Shown here piece by piece: positions 1 to 5,632 of a stretch of 10,949 nucleotides of DNA. Made by a program: the position numbers and the translations under genes. Below the pieces are notes generated by a model, which was given only the letters and a program-made list of their open reading frames with translations, made no database searches and was not told where the DNA came from. This DNA is from DATKDU01 sp035512595. GTDB taxonomy: Bacteria; Planctomycetota; Planctomycetia; Pirellulales; Pirellulaceae. Numbering within the stretch: the first letter of the stretch is position 1; each line of letters starts with the position of its first letter. The DNA lies in NCBI GenBank assembly GCA_035512595.1, contig DATKDU010000418.1, positions 1 through 10,949 of the forward strand. Direction: 5' to 3'.

Positions 1-1196
1 GCGTCGGCGTACAGCGACCAGCGGTAGCTCACCTTGTCATCGTCCCGGTCGCGCGATCTGGCGGTGAAGCTGATTCTGGAGCCGGCTTTCACCTTCTTGA
101 CGAGCGGCCGGCGGACTTCCTGGCCGTCGATGAGAATCACGGGCGGATGGTTCGCTTCCTCGGGGGATTTTACGCACCAGTCGAGCCGCGCCTGGAAGGC
201 GTGGGCGAATTGCGGCCGCCAGCGCCAGACGCTGCCCCGCGTGTCGGGCTTGCCATCGACAACGTCGGGGACGTCGCGCCACAGGCCGCGCTCGGCGTGC
301 TTGAACCGGCCCCCCCAGCCGCCCCACTCCGGATGGGCCGGATCGGACAACGCACTCGGCAGGAAGTAGAACCAGCTCGGCGTGTCCCCTTCCTTCATCG
401 CGCCGTGTGGATTCGGCGCCGTCCATGTCTGCGTTGGATAGAGCGCCCCCAGCGGGCCGTGGTTTTCCAGCGCGTGCTCTTTCAGCCACGCCAGGCTCGT
501 CAGCGACTGATCGCCGCCGAGGTACATGCCGCGGTAGGCCCCCTCGCGTTTGTCGCGCCCCGGCTGGGACTTGGCCAGGACGTAAAACAGGTCGGGAAAG
601 TTGGCGAAGATCCACTTCTGAATGCCGTCTTGATCGTCGATGTCGTAGACCCGCAGGCGGGCCATGAATTTCTTCAGCCCTTCTTCGCCGCGATCGTTCC
701 GCACGCGCCACAGCGCCTGGGCGAAGTCGGTCTGCCCGCCCCAGATTGTGATGCACAGTGGCCGCTCGTCGTCCGCATCGGCGCGGCTGATGATCCACTG
801 CGACCCTTCCGTGTCGTGCTTCTCGCCGATGAAGTCCTGCCCGCGGTGCTTGTTGCCGGTCTTAATGAGCGCCAGCAGCTTCTCTGCCGGCGGATACCTC
901 TCATCGTGCCGCGCGAGGTTCGGCTGCACCTTTCCATACGCAAGGGCGATCTGCCGGATCAGATCCGGCCGCGTGACCGCTTCCTTCAGCTCGCCCGGCG
1001 TTCCCGCCGCCGTCGCAATCAGCCCTTCGATCTCAAACTCGTTGGCATACAGCATCAGCCGGATCAGCGACTGCTGATCGTCCGGATCGCCGCCGATATC
1101 GGTCAGGACCACCAGCCGCGGCCGCTCGGCCTCAGCCGCCGCCGTAGGACTTGAAACCAACAGGCCGCAGATCGCCAGCAGCATCACGCTTCGCAT
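1..1196 (-). CDS. DUF1593 / Sde182-like nucleoside-hydrolase-fold exported protein (3' end cut off)
   Basis: Partial gene: 398 codons are visible and the reading frame is still open at the left edge. The start is the ATG at 1196-1194, with GGAGG six bases upstream. Residues 1-21 look like a signal peptide (hydrophobic MLLAICGLLV core, AAA before the likely cut), so the mature protein is probably exported. From about residue 27, LVVLTDIGGDPDDQQSL is the Asp-rich opening typical of the DUF1593 (PF07632, Sde182-like) family, which has a nucleoside-hydrolase-like fold. IWGGQTDFAQAL (about 151-162) and VYDIDDQDG (about 183-191) are further family motifs. From about residue 345, the stretch beginning NHPPVILIDGQEV looks like the beta-sandwich C-terminal domain that follows in this family. 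True substrates are poorly known; a role in polysaccharide or nucleoside-sugar breakdown is inference. It lies 14 bases after the DUF1570 gene, so the two are probably cotranscribed. Confidence -1.
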   Translation of the reverse strand, partial: MRSVMLLAICGLLVSSPTAAAEAERPRLVVLTDIGGDPDDQQSLIRLMLYANEFEIEGLIATAAGTPGELKEAVTRPDLIRQIALAYGKVQPNLARHDERYPPAEKLLALIKTGNKHRGQDFIGEKHDTEGSQWIISRADADDERPLCITIWGGQTDFAQALWRVRNDRGEEGLKKFMARLRVYDIDDQDGIQKWIFANFPDLFYVLAKSQPGRDKREGAYRGMYLGGDQSLTSLAWLKEHALENHGPLGALYPTQTWTAPNPHGAMKEGDTPSWFYFLPSALSDPAHPEWGGWGGRFKHAERGLWRDVPDVVDGKPDTRGSVWRWRPQFAHAFQARLDWCVKSPEEANHPPVILIDGQEVRRPLVKKVKAGSRISFTARSRDRDDDKVSYRWSLYAD

Positions 1197-1210
1197 CGCC
1201 CGCCTCCGCT

Positions 1211-2359
1211 TTACTGCACCCCCCGCATGTACCGCAAAAACTCCACCTCCACCTTCGCCAGATCCTCGCCGAAGTGCTTCTTGAAGAGCATCAGCCGGAA
1301 CTCCGCCCCTTCTTCCACCAGCGGCGAAAGCTGCGACAGCTCCTTGACGTACTGCACGTACTCCTTCTCGAACTTGCGGAGCAAGAAGTAGTTCAGCGCC
1401 CACGCCTCGGCATACGCGTCGGACGCCGTCTTGGGATCGCGGAATCGCTTGTCATCCGAAATTAGCCGCGCAAGTGCATCGGCGGGCCGATCGCGGAGCG
1501 ACTTGCGGAAGTTGAAGAGGTTGACGCGGTTAATGCCGCCGATATTGCGCCAGCCGCGAGAGCTGGCCAGGTCGGGCGTTTCGAAATAAATCGCGATTCC
1601 CTCGCTGACCCAGAAGGGAATGTCGGCAAACCGCGCCTGGAGGCCGCTGTTGAACGCGATCTGGTGCGTCGCCTCGTGGACGATCGTGGCCACGGTCCGC
1701 TCGGCCGCCGGCTGCGACAGGATGGCGTTGATCCGGGCCGACGAGCTGCGGTCGCCGCTAACCTTCAGTTCCTCGATGCCGGTCAGGTCGTACATGTTGA
1801 CCTGGTTCGACTTGAGGCTGTAGTAGCCGATGATCGACCCGGTCGCGCCGCCCAGCTCGTGGCGGGCATAGGCGGCATACGACGAGCGGCTGTCAAACAC
1901 GAGCGCCACCAGCGGGAACTCGGGCTCCTTGAGCTCCACCTTCCGCCGCTGCCAGTAGTTGTAAAACGCCCCGAATAGCCGCTCGTACAGGCCGCCGACC
2001 CACTCGGCATAGGCCGGGGACGTGTTGTAGCAAATCAGATAGTGCTTCGTACTGTGGACGCGAAAGCCGGCGGGGAGGCCGGCCATAACTTTCTTGGCCA
2101 GCTCGTCGCGGGACAGGGGCACAAACGGCTTGTCGTCCTGGCGGCGGTCGGCAATCTCCTCCTTTGGAATCGGCCACAAGGCGCCGTCTCGCGCCAGGAG
2201 CAGCACGCCCCCATCCTCCGCCTCGACCTCGATCCGGCCGTCGAGCTGCCGACGCTGGTCGCCAGCCATCAGGGTGATGTAGTCGAGAGCCAGGGCCTGC
2301 GTCGCGGCCAGAAGGGTGACCGCGGCGACTGTCAGTGTGAGCAAGCGAGTTGAGATCAT
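1211..2359 (-). CDS. DUF1570 exported gluzincin-type putative metallopeptidase
   Basis: Protein of 382 aa. The chosen start at 2359 has AGGAG three bases upstream and opens directly into a signal peptide (MISTRLLTLTVAAVTLLAA, probable cut after Ala-Leu-Ala at residue 24). An in-frame ATG at 2392 is less likely because it overlaps a TATAAT box and lacks a ribosome site. Residues 228-232 are HEATH, an HExxH zinc motif, and WVSEG follows at 250-254. Glu253 lies 21 residues after the second His, the usual place for the third gluzincin zinc ligand. This pattern and the flanking sequence (VATIVHEATHQIAFN, EGIAIYFETPD) match the DUF1570 family that is abundant in Planctomycetes. Proteolysis in the periplasm or outside the cell is an inference from the intact motif; no substrate is known. 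It is the first gene of a probable operon with the DUF1593 gene. Confidence 0.85.
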   Translation of the reverse strand: MISTRLLTLTVAAVTLLAATQALALDYITLMAGDQRRQLDGRIEVEAEDGGVLLLARDGALWPIPKEEIADRRQDDKPFVPLSRDELAKKVMAGLPAGFRVHSTKHYLICYNTSPAYAEWVGGLYERLFGAFYNYWQRRKVELKEPEFPLVALVFDSRSSYAAYARHELGGATGSIIGYYSLKSNQVNMYDLTGIEELKVSGDRSSSARINAILSQPAAERTVATIVHEATHQIAFNSGLQARFADIPFWVSEGIAIYFETPDLASSRGWRNIGGINRVNLFNFRKSLRDRPADALARLISDDKRFRDPKTASDAYAEAWALNYFLLRKFEKEYVQYVKELSQLSPLVEEGAEFRLMLFKKHFGEDLAKVEVEFLRYMRGVQ

Positions 2360-2390
2360 AAGCTCCTGCCTGGGGGGATGACCTTCGGCC

Positions 2391-2427
2391 ATTATAAGCG
2401 CTGGTGCGACGGGGGGCCGAATGTCAA
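2391..2427 (-). promoter_or_regulatory. Promoter signals for the DUF1570-DUF1593 operon
   Basis: On the minus strand a perfect TATAAT (2396-2391) lies 31 bases upstream of the chosen start at 2359, which would give a leader of roughly 25 bases containing AGGAG. A perfect TTGACA (2427-2422) is also present, but the spacer is 25 bases, too long for a standard sigma-70 promoter (about 17). No better -35 was found at normal spacing. The -10 box may be real with a weak -35, or the pair may be coincidence. Confidence 0.4.
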
Positions 2428-2481
2428 TCGATAATCGGCGTGGGCGGCGCGGCTTCGGCTTGCGCAGCCGAGTCGAAGGGG

Positions 2482-2499
2482 TGAATTCGCCAGAATTCA
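2482..2499. repeat. GAATTC hairpin repeat, copy 1
   Basis: Two GAATTC palindromes (2483-2488 and 2493-2498) flank GCCA, and an outer T-A pair extends the stem to 7 bp. A near copy lies at 3101-3118 on the other side of groES. The 16-base cores differ at only two loop positions, while the outermost pair changes from T-A here to C-G there, so pairing is preserved. This looks like an interspersed intergenic palindrome. Confidence 0.55.
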
Positions 2500-2574
2500 G
2501 AAAACCAGGCTGAAGGCGAGCTGTGCCACGAAGTCAGGCGACTGCTACCGTATGGCGGCTTCGCCCCCCAAAGG

Positions 2575-2603
2575 TTGCATTCCCAGCCCCCAGGTGCGAC
2601 AAT
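2575..2603 (+). promoter_or_regulatory. Possible groES promoter
   Basis: TTGCAT (2575-2580) and GACAAT (2598-2603) are separated by exactly 17 bases and lie 63 bases before the groES start. The matches to sigma-70 consensus are 3/6 and 4/6, so the call rests mainly on the spacing and position. Confidence 0.3.
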
Positions 2604-2635
2604 CCCGGCCGGCATTTCGGCAATCTGTGAAAGGA

Positions 2636-2654
2636 CCGGGGCCTTCGGCTCCGG
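2636..2654 (+). promoter_or_regulatory. Hairpin touching the groES ribosome-binding site
   Basis: CCGGGGCC and GGCTCCGG can pair over 8 bp (one G-U) around a TTC loop. The last two stem bases are the first two of GGAG (2653-2656), the only Shine-Dalgarno candidate for groES, about 10 bases before the ATG. The hairpin could modulate translation, for example with temperature, but that is inference. Confidence 0.3.
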
Positions 2655-2666
2655 AGAGCTGGCACC

Positions 2667-2954
2667 ATGAAAGTGACACCGCTGGGCGACAAAGTCGTAA
2701 TCAAGCGTCTTCAGGCTGATGACAAGACGGCCGGGGGGATCGTCCTTCCCGATTCGGCCAAGGACCGGCCTCAGCAAGGGCGCGTGCTCTCGGTCGGCGA
2801 TGGCCGGCTGCTGCCGGACGGCACGCGCATTCACCCCCAGGTGAACGAAGGGGACCGGATCGTCTTTTCGAGCTATGCCGGGTCGGAGGTCGATGTGGAT
2901 GGGGACGAGCTGCTCATCCTCCGGGAAGCGGACATTCTGGCCGTGGTCGATTAG
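2667..2954 (+). CDS. groES: Co-chaperonin GroES (Hsp10)
   Basis: Protein of 95 aa, the normal length for GroES. It caps the GroEL ring and helps ATP-driven folding in the cytoplasm. MKVTPLGDKVVIKRL is the canonical opening strand. The mobile loop spans about residues 17-33 and carries the GroEL-binding Ile-Val-Leu at 25-27 (GGIVLPDSA). GDRIVFSSYAGSEVDVDG (about 62-79) matches the conserved GDxVxFxxYxGxEV region, and ELLILREADILAVV is the usual C-terminal strand. The gene stands alone: no groEL follows within the window, and the next gene is unrelated. Planctomycetes are known for multiple dispersed groES/groEL copies, so this is probably one paralogue. It is bracketed by two copies of a GAATTC hairpin repeat. 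Confidence 0.96.
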   Translation: MKVTPLGDKVVIKRLQADDKTAGGIVLPDSAKDRPQQGRVLSVGDGRLLPDGTRIHPQVNEGDRIVFSSYAGSEVDVDGDELLILREADILAVVD

Positions 2955-3059
2955 CGGCCGGCAATTCCCAAGTCGCGTCGCTGGCGGGGTTTATGTCGCA
3001 ACATGCCCGAGCAGCGCTTTCGCCCCAGCGTCCGACAGGGAATAATGAACGGATGAGCG

Positions 3060-3079
3060 GACGATGGGCACCCATTGTC
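3060..3079. repeat. 9-bp stem hairpin
   Basis: GACGATGGG pairs with CCCATTGTC (one G-T pair) around CA, about 105 bases after the groES stop. There is no T-run, so it is not a standard intrinsic terminator, and it may be part of a larger intergenic repeat. Confidence 0.35.
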
Positions 3080-3100
3080 GGCGGCTTTGTGCGCCGTAGT

Positions 3101-3118
3101 CGAATTCGTGAGAATTCG
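3101..3118. repeat. GAATTC hairpin repeat, copy 2
   Basis: GAATTC at 3102-3107 and 3112-3117 flanks GTGA, giving a 7-bp stem with an outer C-G pair. As RNA read rightward, the loop GUGA is a GNRA tetraloop. It is related to the copy at 2482-2499 and is in the same orientation. Confidence 0.55.
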
Positions 3119-3146
3119 GGGTTCCCGCGCCAAATGCCAGAAGTAG

Positions 3147-3183
3147 GGCGGGTCCAGCTCGCCTCGGCGAGTGCCGACCCGCC
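3147..3183. repeat. GGCGGGTC inverted repeat (REP-like)
   Basis: An 8-bp perfect outer stem, GGCGGGTC (3147-3154) with GACCCGCC (3176-3183), encloses an inner stem of CTCGC with GCGAG around a CTCG loop. It lies 80 bases before the next gene. The form is typical of repetitive extragenic palindromes. Copy number cannot be judged from one window. Confidence 0.5.
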
Positions 3184-3262
3184 AAGCAGGTCGCAGATAC
3201 TATCGGTGGGTCGGCGCGTCGCTGCCGCGTCGGTTGACCCTACGGTTTCCAGGAGTTGATTC

Positions 3263-4381
3263 ATGCTTTCGCGTCGTCGCTTTGTGGCTGCTTCTGCGTT
3301 CCTCACCGCCGGGACGATTGCCGGCCGCGATCGCTGGGCGTGGGGGGCGGACGTTGACGCCAAGCAGTTTGAGCAGATGGTGACCCGGGCGATTGGATTT
3401 CTGGCGACCAAAGCTCAGGCCAATGACGGCTCCTATAGCGCGGCCGCCGGTCCCGGTATTACCGCCCTGGTAACGACCGCCATCCTTCGCCACGGCCGCT
3501 CGCCCAGCGACCCCGTCGTGGCCAAGAGCCTCAAATATCTGGAAGGCTTCGTCGGCGAAGACGGCGGCATTCACGCCAAGGACACCTTCTACAAGAACTA
3601 CGAGACCTGCCTGGCGATCCTCTGCTTCACCGAGGCCAACAAAAGCGGCAAGTACGACACGCTGCTCAAGAAAGCCGATGCGTTCGTGAAGGGAACGCAG
3701 TGGGACGAGGGGGAAAGCAAGGATCCCAGCGACACGTTCTACGGCGGGGCCGGCTACGGCCGCAACAAGCGGCCCGACCTGTCCAACACGACCTTCCTGG
3801 TCGATGCCTTGAAGGCCACCGGCAATGACGAGAACAGCGAGGCGATTCAGAAAGCTCTGATCTTCGTCAGCCGCTGCCAGAACCTGGAGAGCGAGCACAA
3901 CACGACGCCGTTTGCCGCCAAGGTGGACGACGGCGGGTTTTACTATTCGCCGGCCGGCGAAGGCTCGAGCCAGGCGGGGCTGACCGACAGTGGCGGCCTG
4001 CGAAGCTACGCCAGCATGACCTACGCCGGGCTCAAGAGCATGATCTATGCCGGCGTGAAGGAAGACGACCAACGGGTCCAGGCGGCGGTGAAGTGGCTCA
4101 AGAAGAACTACGACCTCAAGAGCAACCCGGGGATGGGGGACGCCGGCCTGTACTACTACTACCACACGTTCGCCAAGGCCCTGTCGGCACTGGGGCACGA
4201 TAAGTTCGTGGACGACGAGGGAGTCGAGCACGACTGGCGGGCGGAACTGGTCGCTGAGCTCGCCGCTCGTCAGAAGGACGACGGCTCATGGTCCAACGCC
4301 AACAGCCGCTGGCTGGAAGGGGACGCGGCGCTGTGTGCGGCGTATAGCCTGCTGGCGCTGTCGTACTGCAAGAAAAAGTAA
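3263..4381 (+). CDS. Tat-exported prenyltransferase/squalene-oxidase-repeat protein (alpha/alpha-barrel)
   Basis: Protein of 372 aa. The ATG at 3263 has AGGAG seven bases upstream. SRRRFVAASAFLTAGTIAG (3-21) is a twin-arginine signal, so the protein is probably exported folded. The mature part repeats helix pairs with DG-rich turns: DGSYSAAAGPGITALVTTAIL (55-75), DGGIHAKD (100-107), LSNTTFLVDAL (173-183), DDGGFYYSP (222-230), YASMTYAGLKSMIYAG (249-264) and DGSWSNANSRW (340-350). This is the pattern of squalene-cyclase/prenyltransferase alpha/alpha toroid repeats. No DxDD motif of class II terpene cyclases is visible, so cyclase activity is unlikely; a binding or structural role is more plausible, but the function is unknown. 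It is common in Planctomycetes. The downstream small-gene cluster begins 69 bases later and may be transcribed separately. Confidence 0.85.
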   Translation: MLSRRRFVAASAFLTAGTIAGRDRWAWGADVDAKQFEQMVTRAIGFLATKAQANDGSYSAAAGPGITALVTTAILRHGRSPSDPVVAKSLKYLEGFVGEDGGIHAKDTFYKNYETCLAILCFTEANKSGKYDTLLKKADAFVKGTQWDEGESKDPSDTFYGGAGYGRNKRPDLSNTTFLVDALKATGNDENSEAIQKALIFVSRCQNLESEHNTTPFAAKVDDGGFYYSPAGEGSSQAGLTDSGGLRSYASMTYAGLKSMIYAGVKEDDQRVQAAVKWLKKNYDLKSNPGMGDAGLYYYYHTFAKALSALGHDKFVDDEGVEHDWRAELVAELAARQKDDGSWSNANSRWLEGDAALCAAYSLLALSYCKKK

Positions 4382-4450
4382 CGCTGCTTTTTGGCCGGGA
4401 CCTAACAGGCTTTGGAGAACGCGCTGTATTCGCCTGAGCGCCTACCACCC

Positions 4451-4891
4451 ATGAGACCTGCAAGCGAAGCAGCCGACTCGCCAGACGACGATCTGAGGCC
4501 GGAATACGAATTCGACTATCAACAGGCGAAGCCAAATCGATTCGCCATCTCGGATTGCCGATCCGTCACTGAGTCCGTCGGCGGCCAGGTTTGTTTTGTA
4601 GTTCGCGATAGTTTCGCGATCAAACGAAACAGATCGGCGGCCGAGCGGAGACGGCAGCGGCTCCTACTTGTGCCAGCGAACGATCCACCAATGAAATCGA
4701 TCCACGTCGGAGATTCAATCCTGCTCAAGCGGCCGGATGGATCGACTTGCCTAACGACCGTGCGGGCACTTTATCATGTTAACGCGAAGCCAGCAGTATA
4801 CGGCTGGGGTGTCGTGGTGACGGGGCTACAGTCCTCGGATGCGCCGCCAGGCACCGAAGTTTGGATGACGAATCCGGACGCGAGTCATTGA
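4451..4891 (+). CDS. Hypothetical protein with antitoxin-like N-terminal motif and beta-rich C-terminal half
   Basis: Protein of 146 aa from ATG 4451. A TTG at 4412 would add 13 residues. Neither start has a good ribosome site; 4451 is chosen because it puts the acidic lead before the motif at a usual distance. Residues 14-32 (DLRPEYEFDYQQAKPNRFA) resemble the RPEYDF...NRFA opening seen in many small bacterial antitoxin-like proteins; this is recognition from memory. Residues 58-71 are strongly basic (KRNRSAAERRRQRL). The C-terminal half (about 83-140: IHVGDSILLKRPDGS, YGWGVVVTGLQ, PPGTEVWM) has alternating strands and glycine turns reminiscent of a translation-factor domain-2-like beta-barrel, a weak inference. 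GC is visibly lower than in neighbouring genes. It is followed after 22 bases by a JAMM-like gene, so cotranscription is likely. Function unknown. Confidence 0.6.
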   Translation: MRPASEAADSPDDDLRPEYEFDYQQAKPNRFAISDCRSVTESVGGQVCFVVRDSFAIKRNRSAAERRRQRLLLVPANDPPMKSIHVGDSILLKRPDGSTCLTTVRALYHVNAKPAVYGWGVVVTGLQSSDAPPGTEVWMTNPDASH

Positions 4892-4913
4892 GCGTGAGAA
4901 GGAGTCCGGACGA

Positions 4914-5354
4914 ATGAGCGAGCCGATGCTGCAACTCTTGCGATCGGCGGTCATTCGCAGTGGCCTGCAACTCGCATGGAACGACTCAAAACCAGGGCCA
5001 TCCGGAGGGCATGAGGAGGGCGGTTTCATCCTGGTTCAAGGCGACTCATTCCAGGTCTCTCGATGGGCTCGCGGACAACAAGCAACGATTCGAGTGCCCA
5101 AGCACGATGGCTGCAAGTACGCTGGCCTCCCCATCATGGCCACGTTTCATACGCATCCAAATACGGGGCCGGATTATCTTCAGGAGCCGAGCCCCGGTGA
5201 CGTCAGGGCCGTGCGCGACGATTCCGAATTGAAGGGGGAGTCATACCTGGGCGAGATCGTAATCTCGGCTCACCGGCTATACTGGATTACTATGGATGGA
5301 GAGGTCCACGAACTGGGTTCCTTTAGTGAATTGCTTGGGGAATTGGATCAATGA
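4914..5354 (+). CDS. JAMM (JAB1/MPN) metallopeptidase-like protein, DUF4329-like
   Basis: Protein of 146 aa. The ATG at 4914 has AAGGAG nine bases upstream, the clearest ribosome site in this cluster. The central part carries a JAMM zinc-protease pattern: EEGGFILV with Glu34/35 as candidate catalytic acid, FHTHP with His79 and His81, and PSPGD with Ser93 and Asp96 (H-x-H-x11-S-x2-D). These match the residues that bind zinc and activate water in JAB1/MPN isopeptidases, in RadC-like proteins and in the DUF4329 domain of polymorphic toxins. There is no signal peptide or membrane helix, so it is predicted cytoplasmic unless delivered by another system. The protein is a bare domain with no delivery module. 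Its stop overlaps the start of the next gene (ATGA), implying translational coupling. Substrate unknown: it could be a peptidase, a deubiquitinase-like enzyme or a toxin domain. No E1, E2 or ubiquitin-like gene is nearby. Confidence 0.72.
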   Translation: MSEPMLQLLRSAVIRSGLQLAWNDSKPGPSGGHEEGGFILVQGDSFQVSRWARGQQATIRVPKHDGCKYAGLPIMATFHTHPNTGPDYLQEPSPGDVRAVRDDSELKGESYLGEIVISAHRLYWITMDGEVHELGSFSELLGELDQ

Positions 5355-5620
5355 TCGCGACCCTATCGAACGAAGCACTCAACGACGCCGTCGCCGTGAC
5401 CACAGCCAACATCGTGGCCTCCGCCAATCGCCGCGCGCGAGAGCTGGGCGTACAAGTGGAGCGCACGCTGATGACCCTCACGCATGTGATCGCTCCGGGG
5501 GCAGACACGTGGCGGGTCAACTATGTCCCGGAAGACTACGTGGAGCGCCGCGGCGGAGACTTGATCGTCGACGTGGACGCCCAAAGCGGTAATGTGATTC
5601 GGGTCGTGCGCGGGCAGTAG
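5351..5620 (+). CDS. Small PepSY- or NTF2-immunity-like protein coupled to the JAMM gene
   Basis: Protein of 89 aa. Its ATG at 5351 overlaps the preceding TGA by 4 bases (ATGA), with GGGGA about 10 bases upstream inside the previous gene. The predicted layout is one long helix (about 7-33), then strands VERTLMTLTHV (36-46), TWRVNYVP (53-60) and DLIVDVDAQSGNVIRVVRGQ (70-89). The ending, WxVxY...RRGGDLxVxVDaxxGxVxxVxxGQ, resembles small bacterial proteins annotated as NTF2-fold immunity proteins and also PepSY-like domains, where W-x-V and VDxxtG are typical. No signal peptide is visible, which argues against a standard exported PepSY inhibitor. Overlap with a JAMM gene suggests that it binds or restrains that enzyme; this is inference. 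Family membership is uncertain without a profile search. Confidence 0.62.
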   Translation: MIATLSNEALNDAVAVTTANIVASANRRARELGVQVERTLMTLTHVIAPGADTWRVNYVPEDYVERRGGDLIVDVDAQSGNVIRVVRGQ

Positions 5621-5632
5621 GGGGGTCGGGCT

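Larger units (their letters stand above)
2360..2666. other. Divergent intergenic region between the DUF1570 gene and groES
   Basis: This 307-base gap separates divergently transcribed genes. It holds the leftward -10 signal near 2391, a GAATTC hairpin repeat at 2482-2499, a possible rightward promoter at 2575-2603 and a hairpin at 2636-2654 just before groES. No convincing gene was seen. The leftward ORF over 2424-2834 is mostly antisense to groES and shows no family signal. No CIRCE heat-shock operator (TTAGCACTC-N9-GAGTGCTAA) was found. Confidence 0.6.
2955..3262. other. Repeat-rich intergenic region after groES
   Basis: A 308-base gap without a convincing gene. It contains a hairpin at 3060-3079 (9-bp stem with one G-T pair, GATGGGCACCCAT core), a GAATTC hairpin at 3101-3118 and a GGCGGGTC inverted repeat at 3147-3183. 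The block from about 2966 to 3120 resembles, from memory, sequence that recurs between planctomycete genes and yields spurious peptides such as SRIRENSG, so the whole block may be a composite interspersed element. No U-tract terminator was seen after groES. Confidence 0.5.

Noticed and set aside
147..1154. 335-aa rightward open frame at the left edge
   Set aside because: Antisense to the DUF1593 gene, which carries family motifs and a ribosome site.
2360..2666. CIRCE heat-shock operator before groES
   Set aside because: No TTAGCACTC/GAGTGCTAA inverted repeat is present.
2993..3259. 88-aa rightward open frame in the post-groES spacer
   Set aside because: It reads through three inverted repeats and gives repeat-derived peptides; better explained as intergenic repeat sequence.
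3200..4231. 343-aa leftward open frame over the Tat-exported protein
   Set aside because: Antisense shadow of a recognised gene; no ribosome site or domain.
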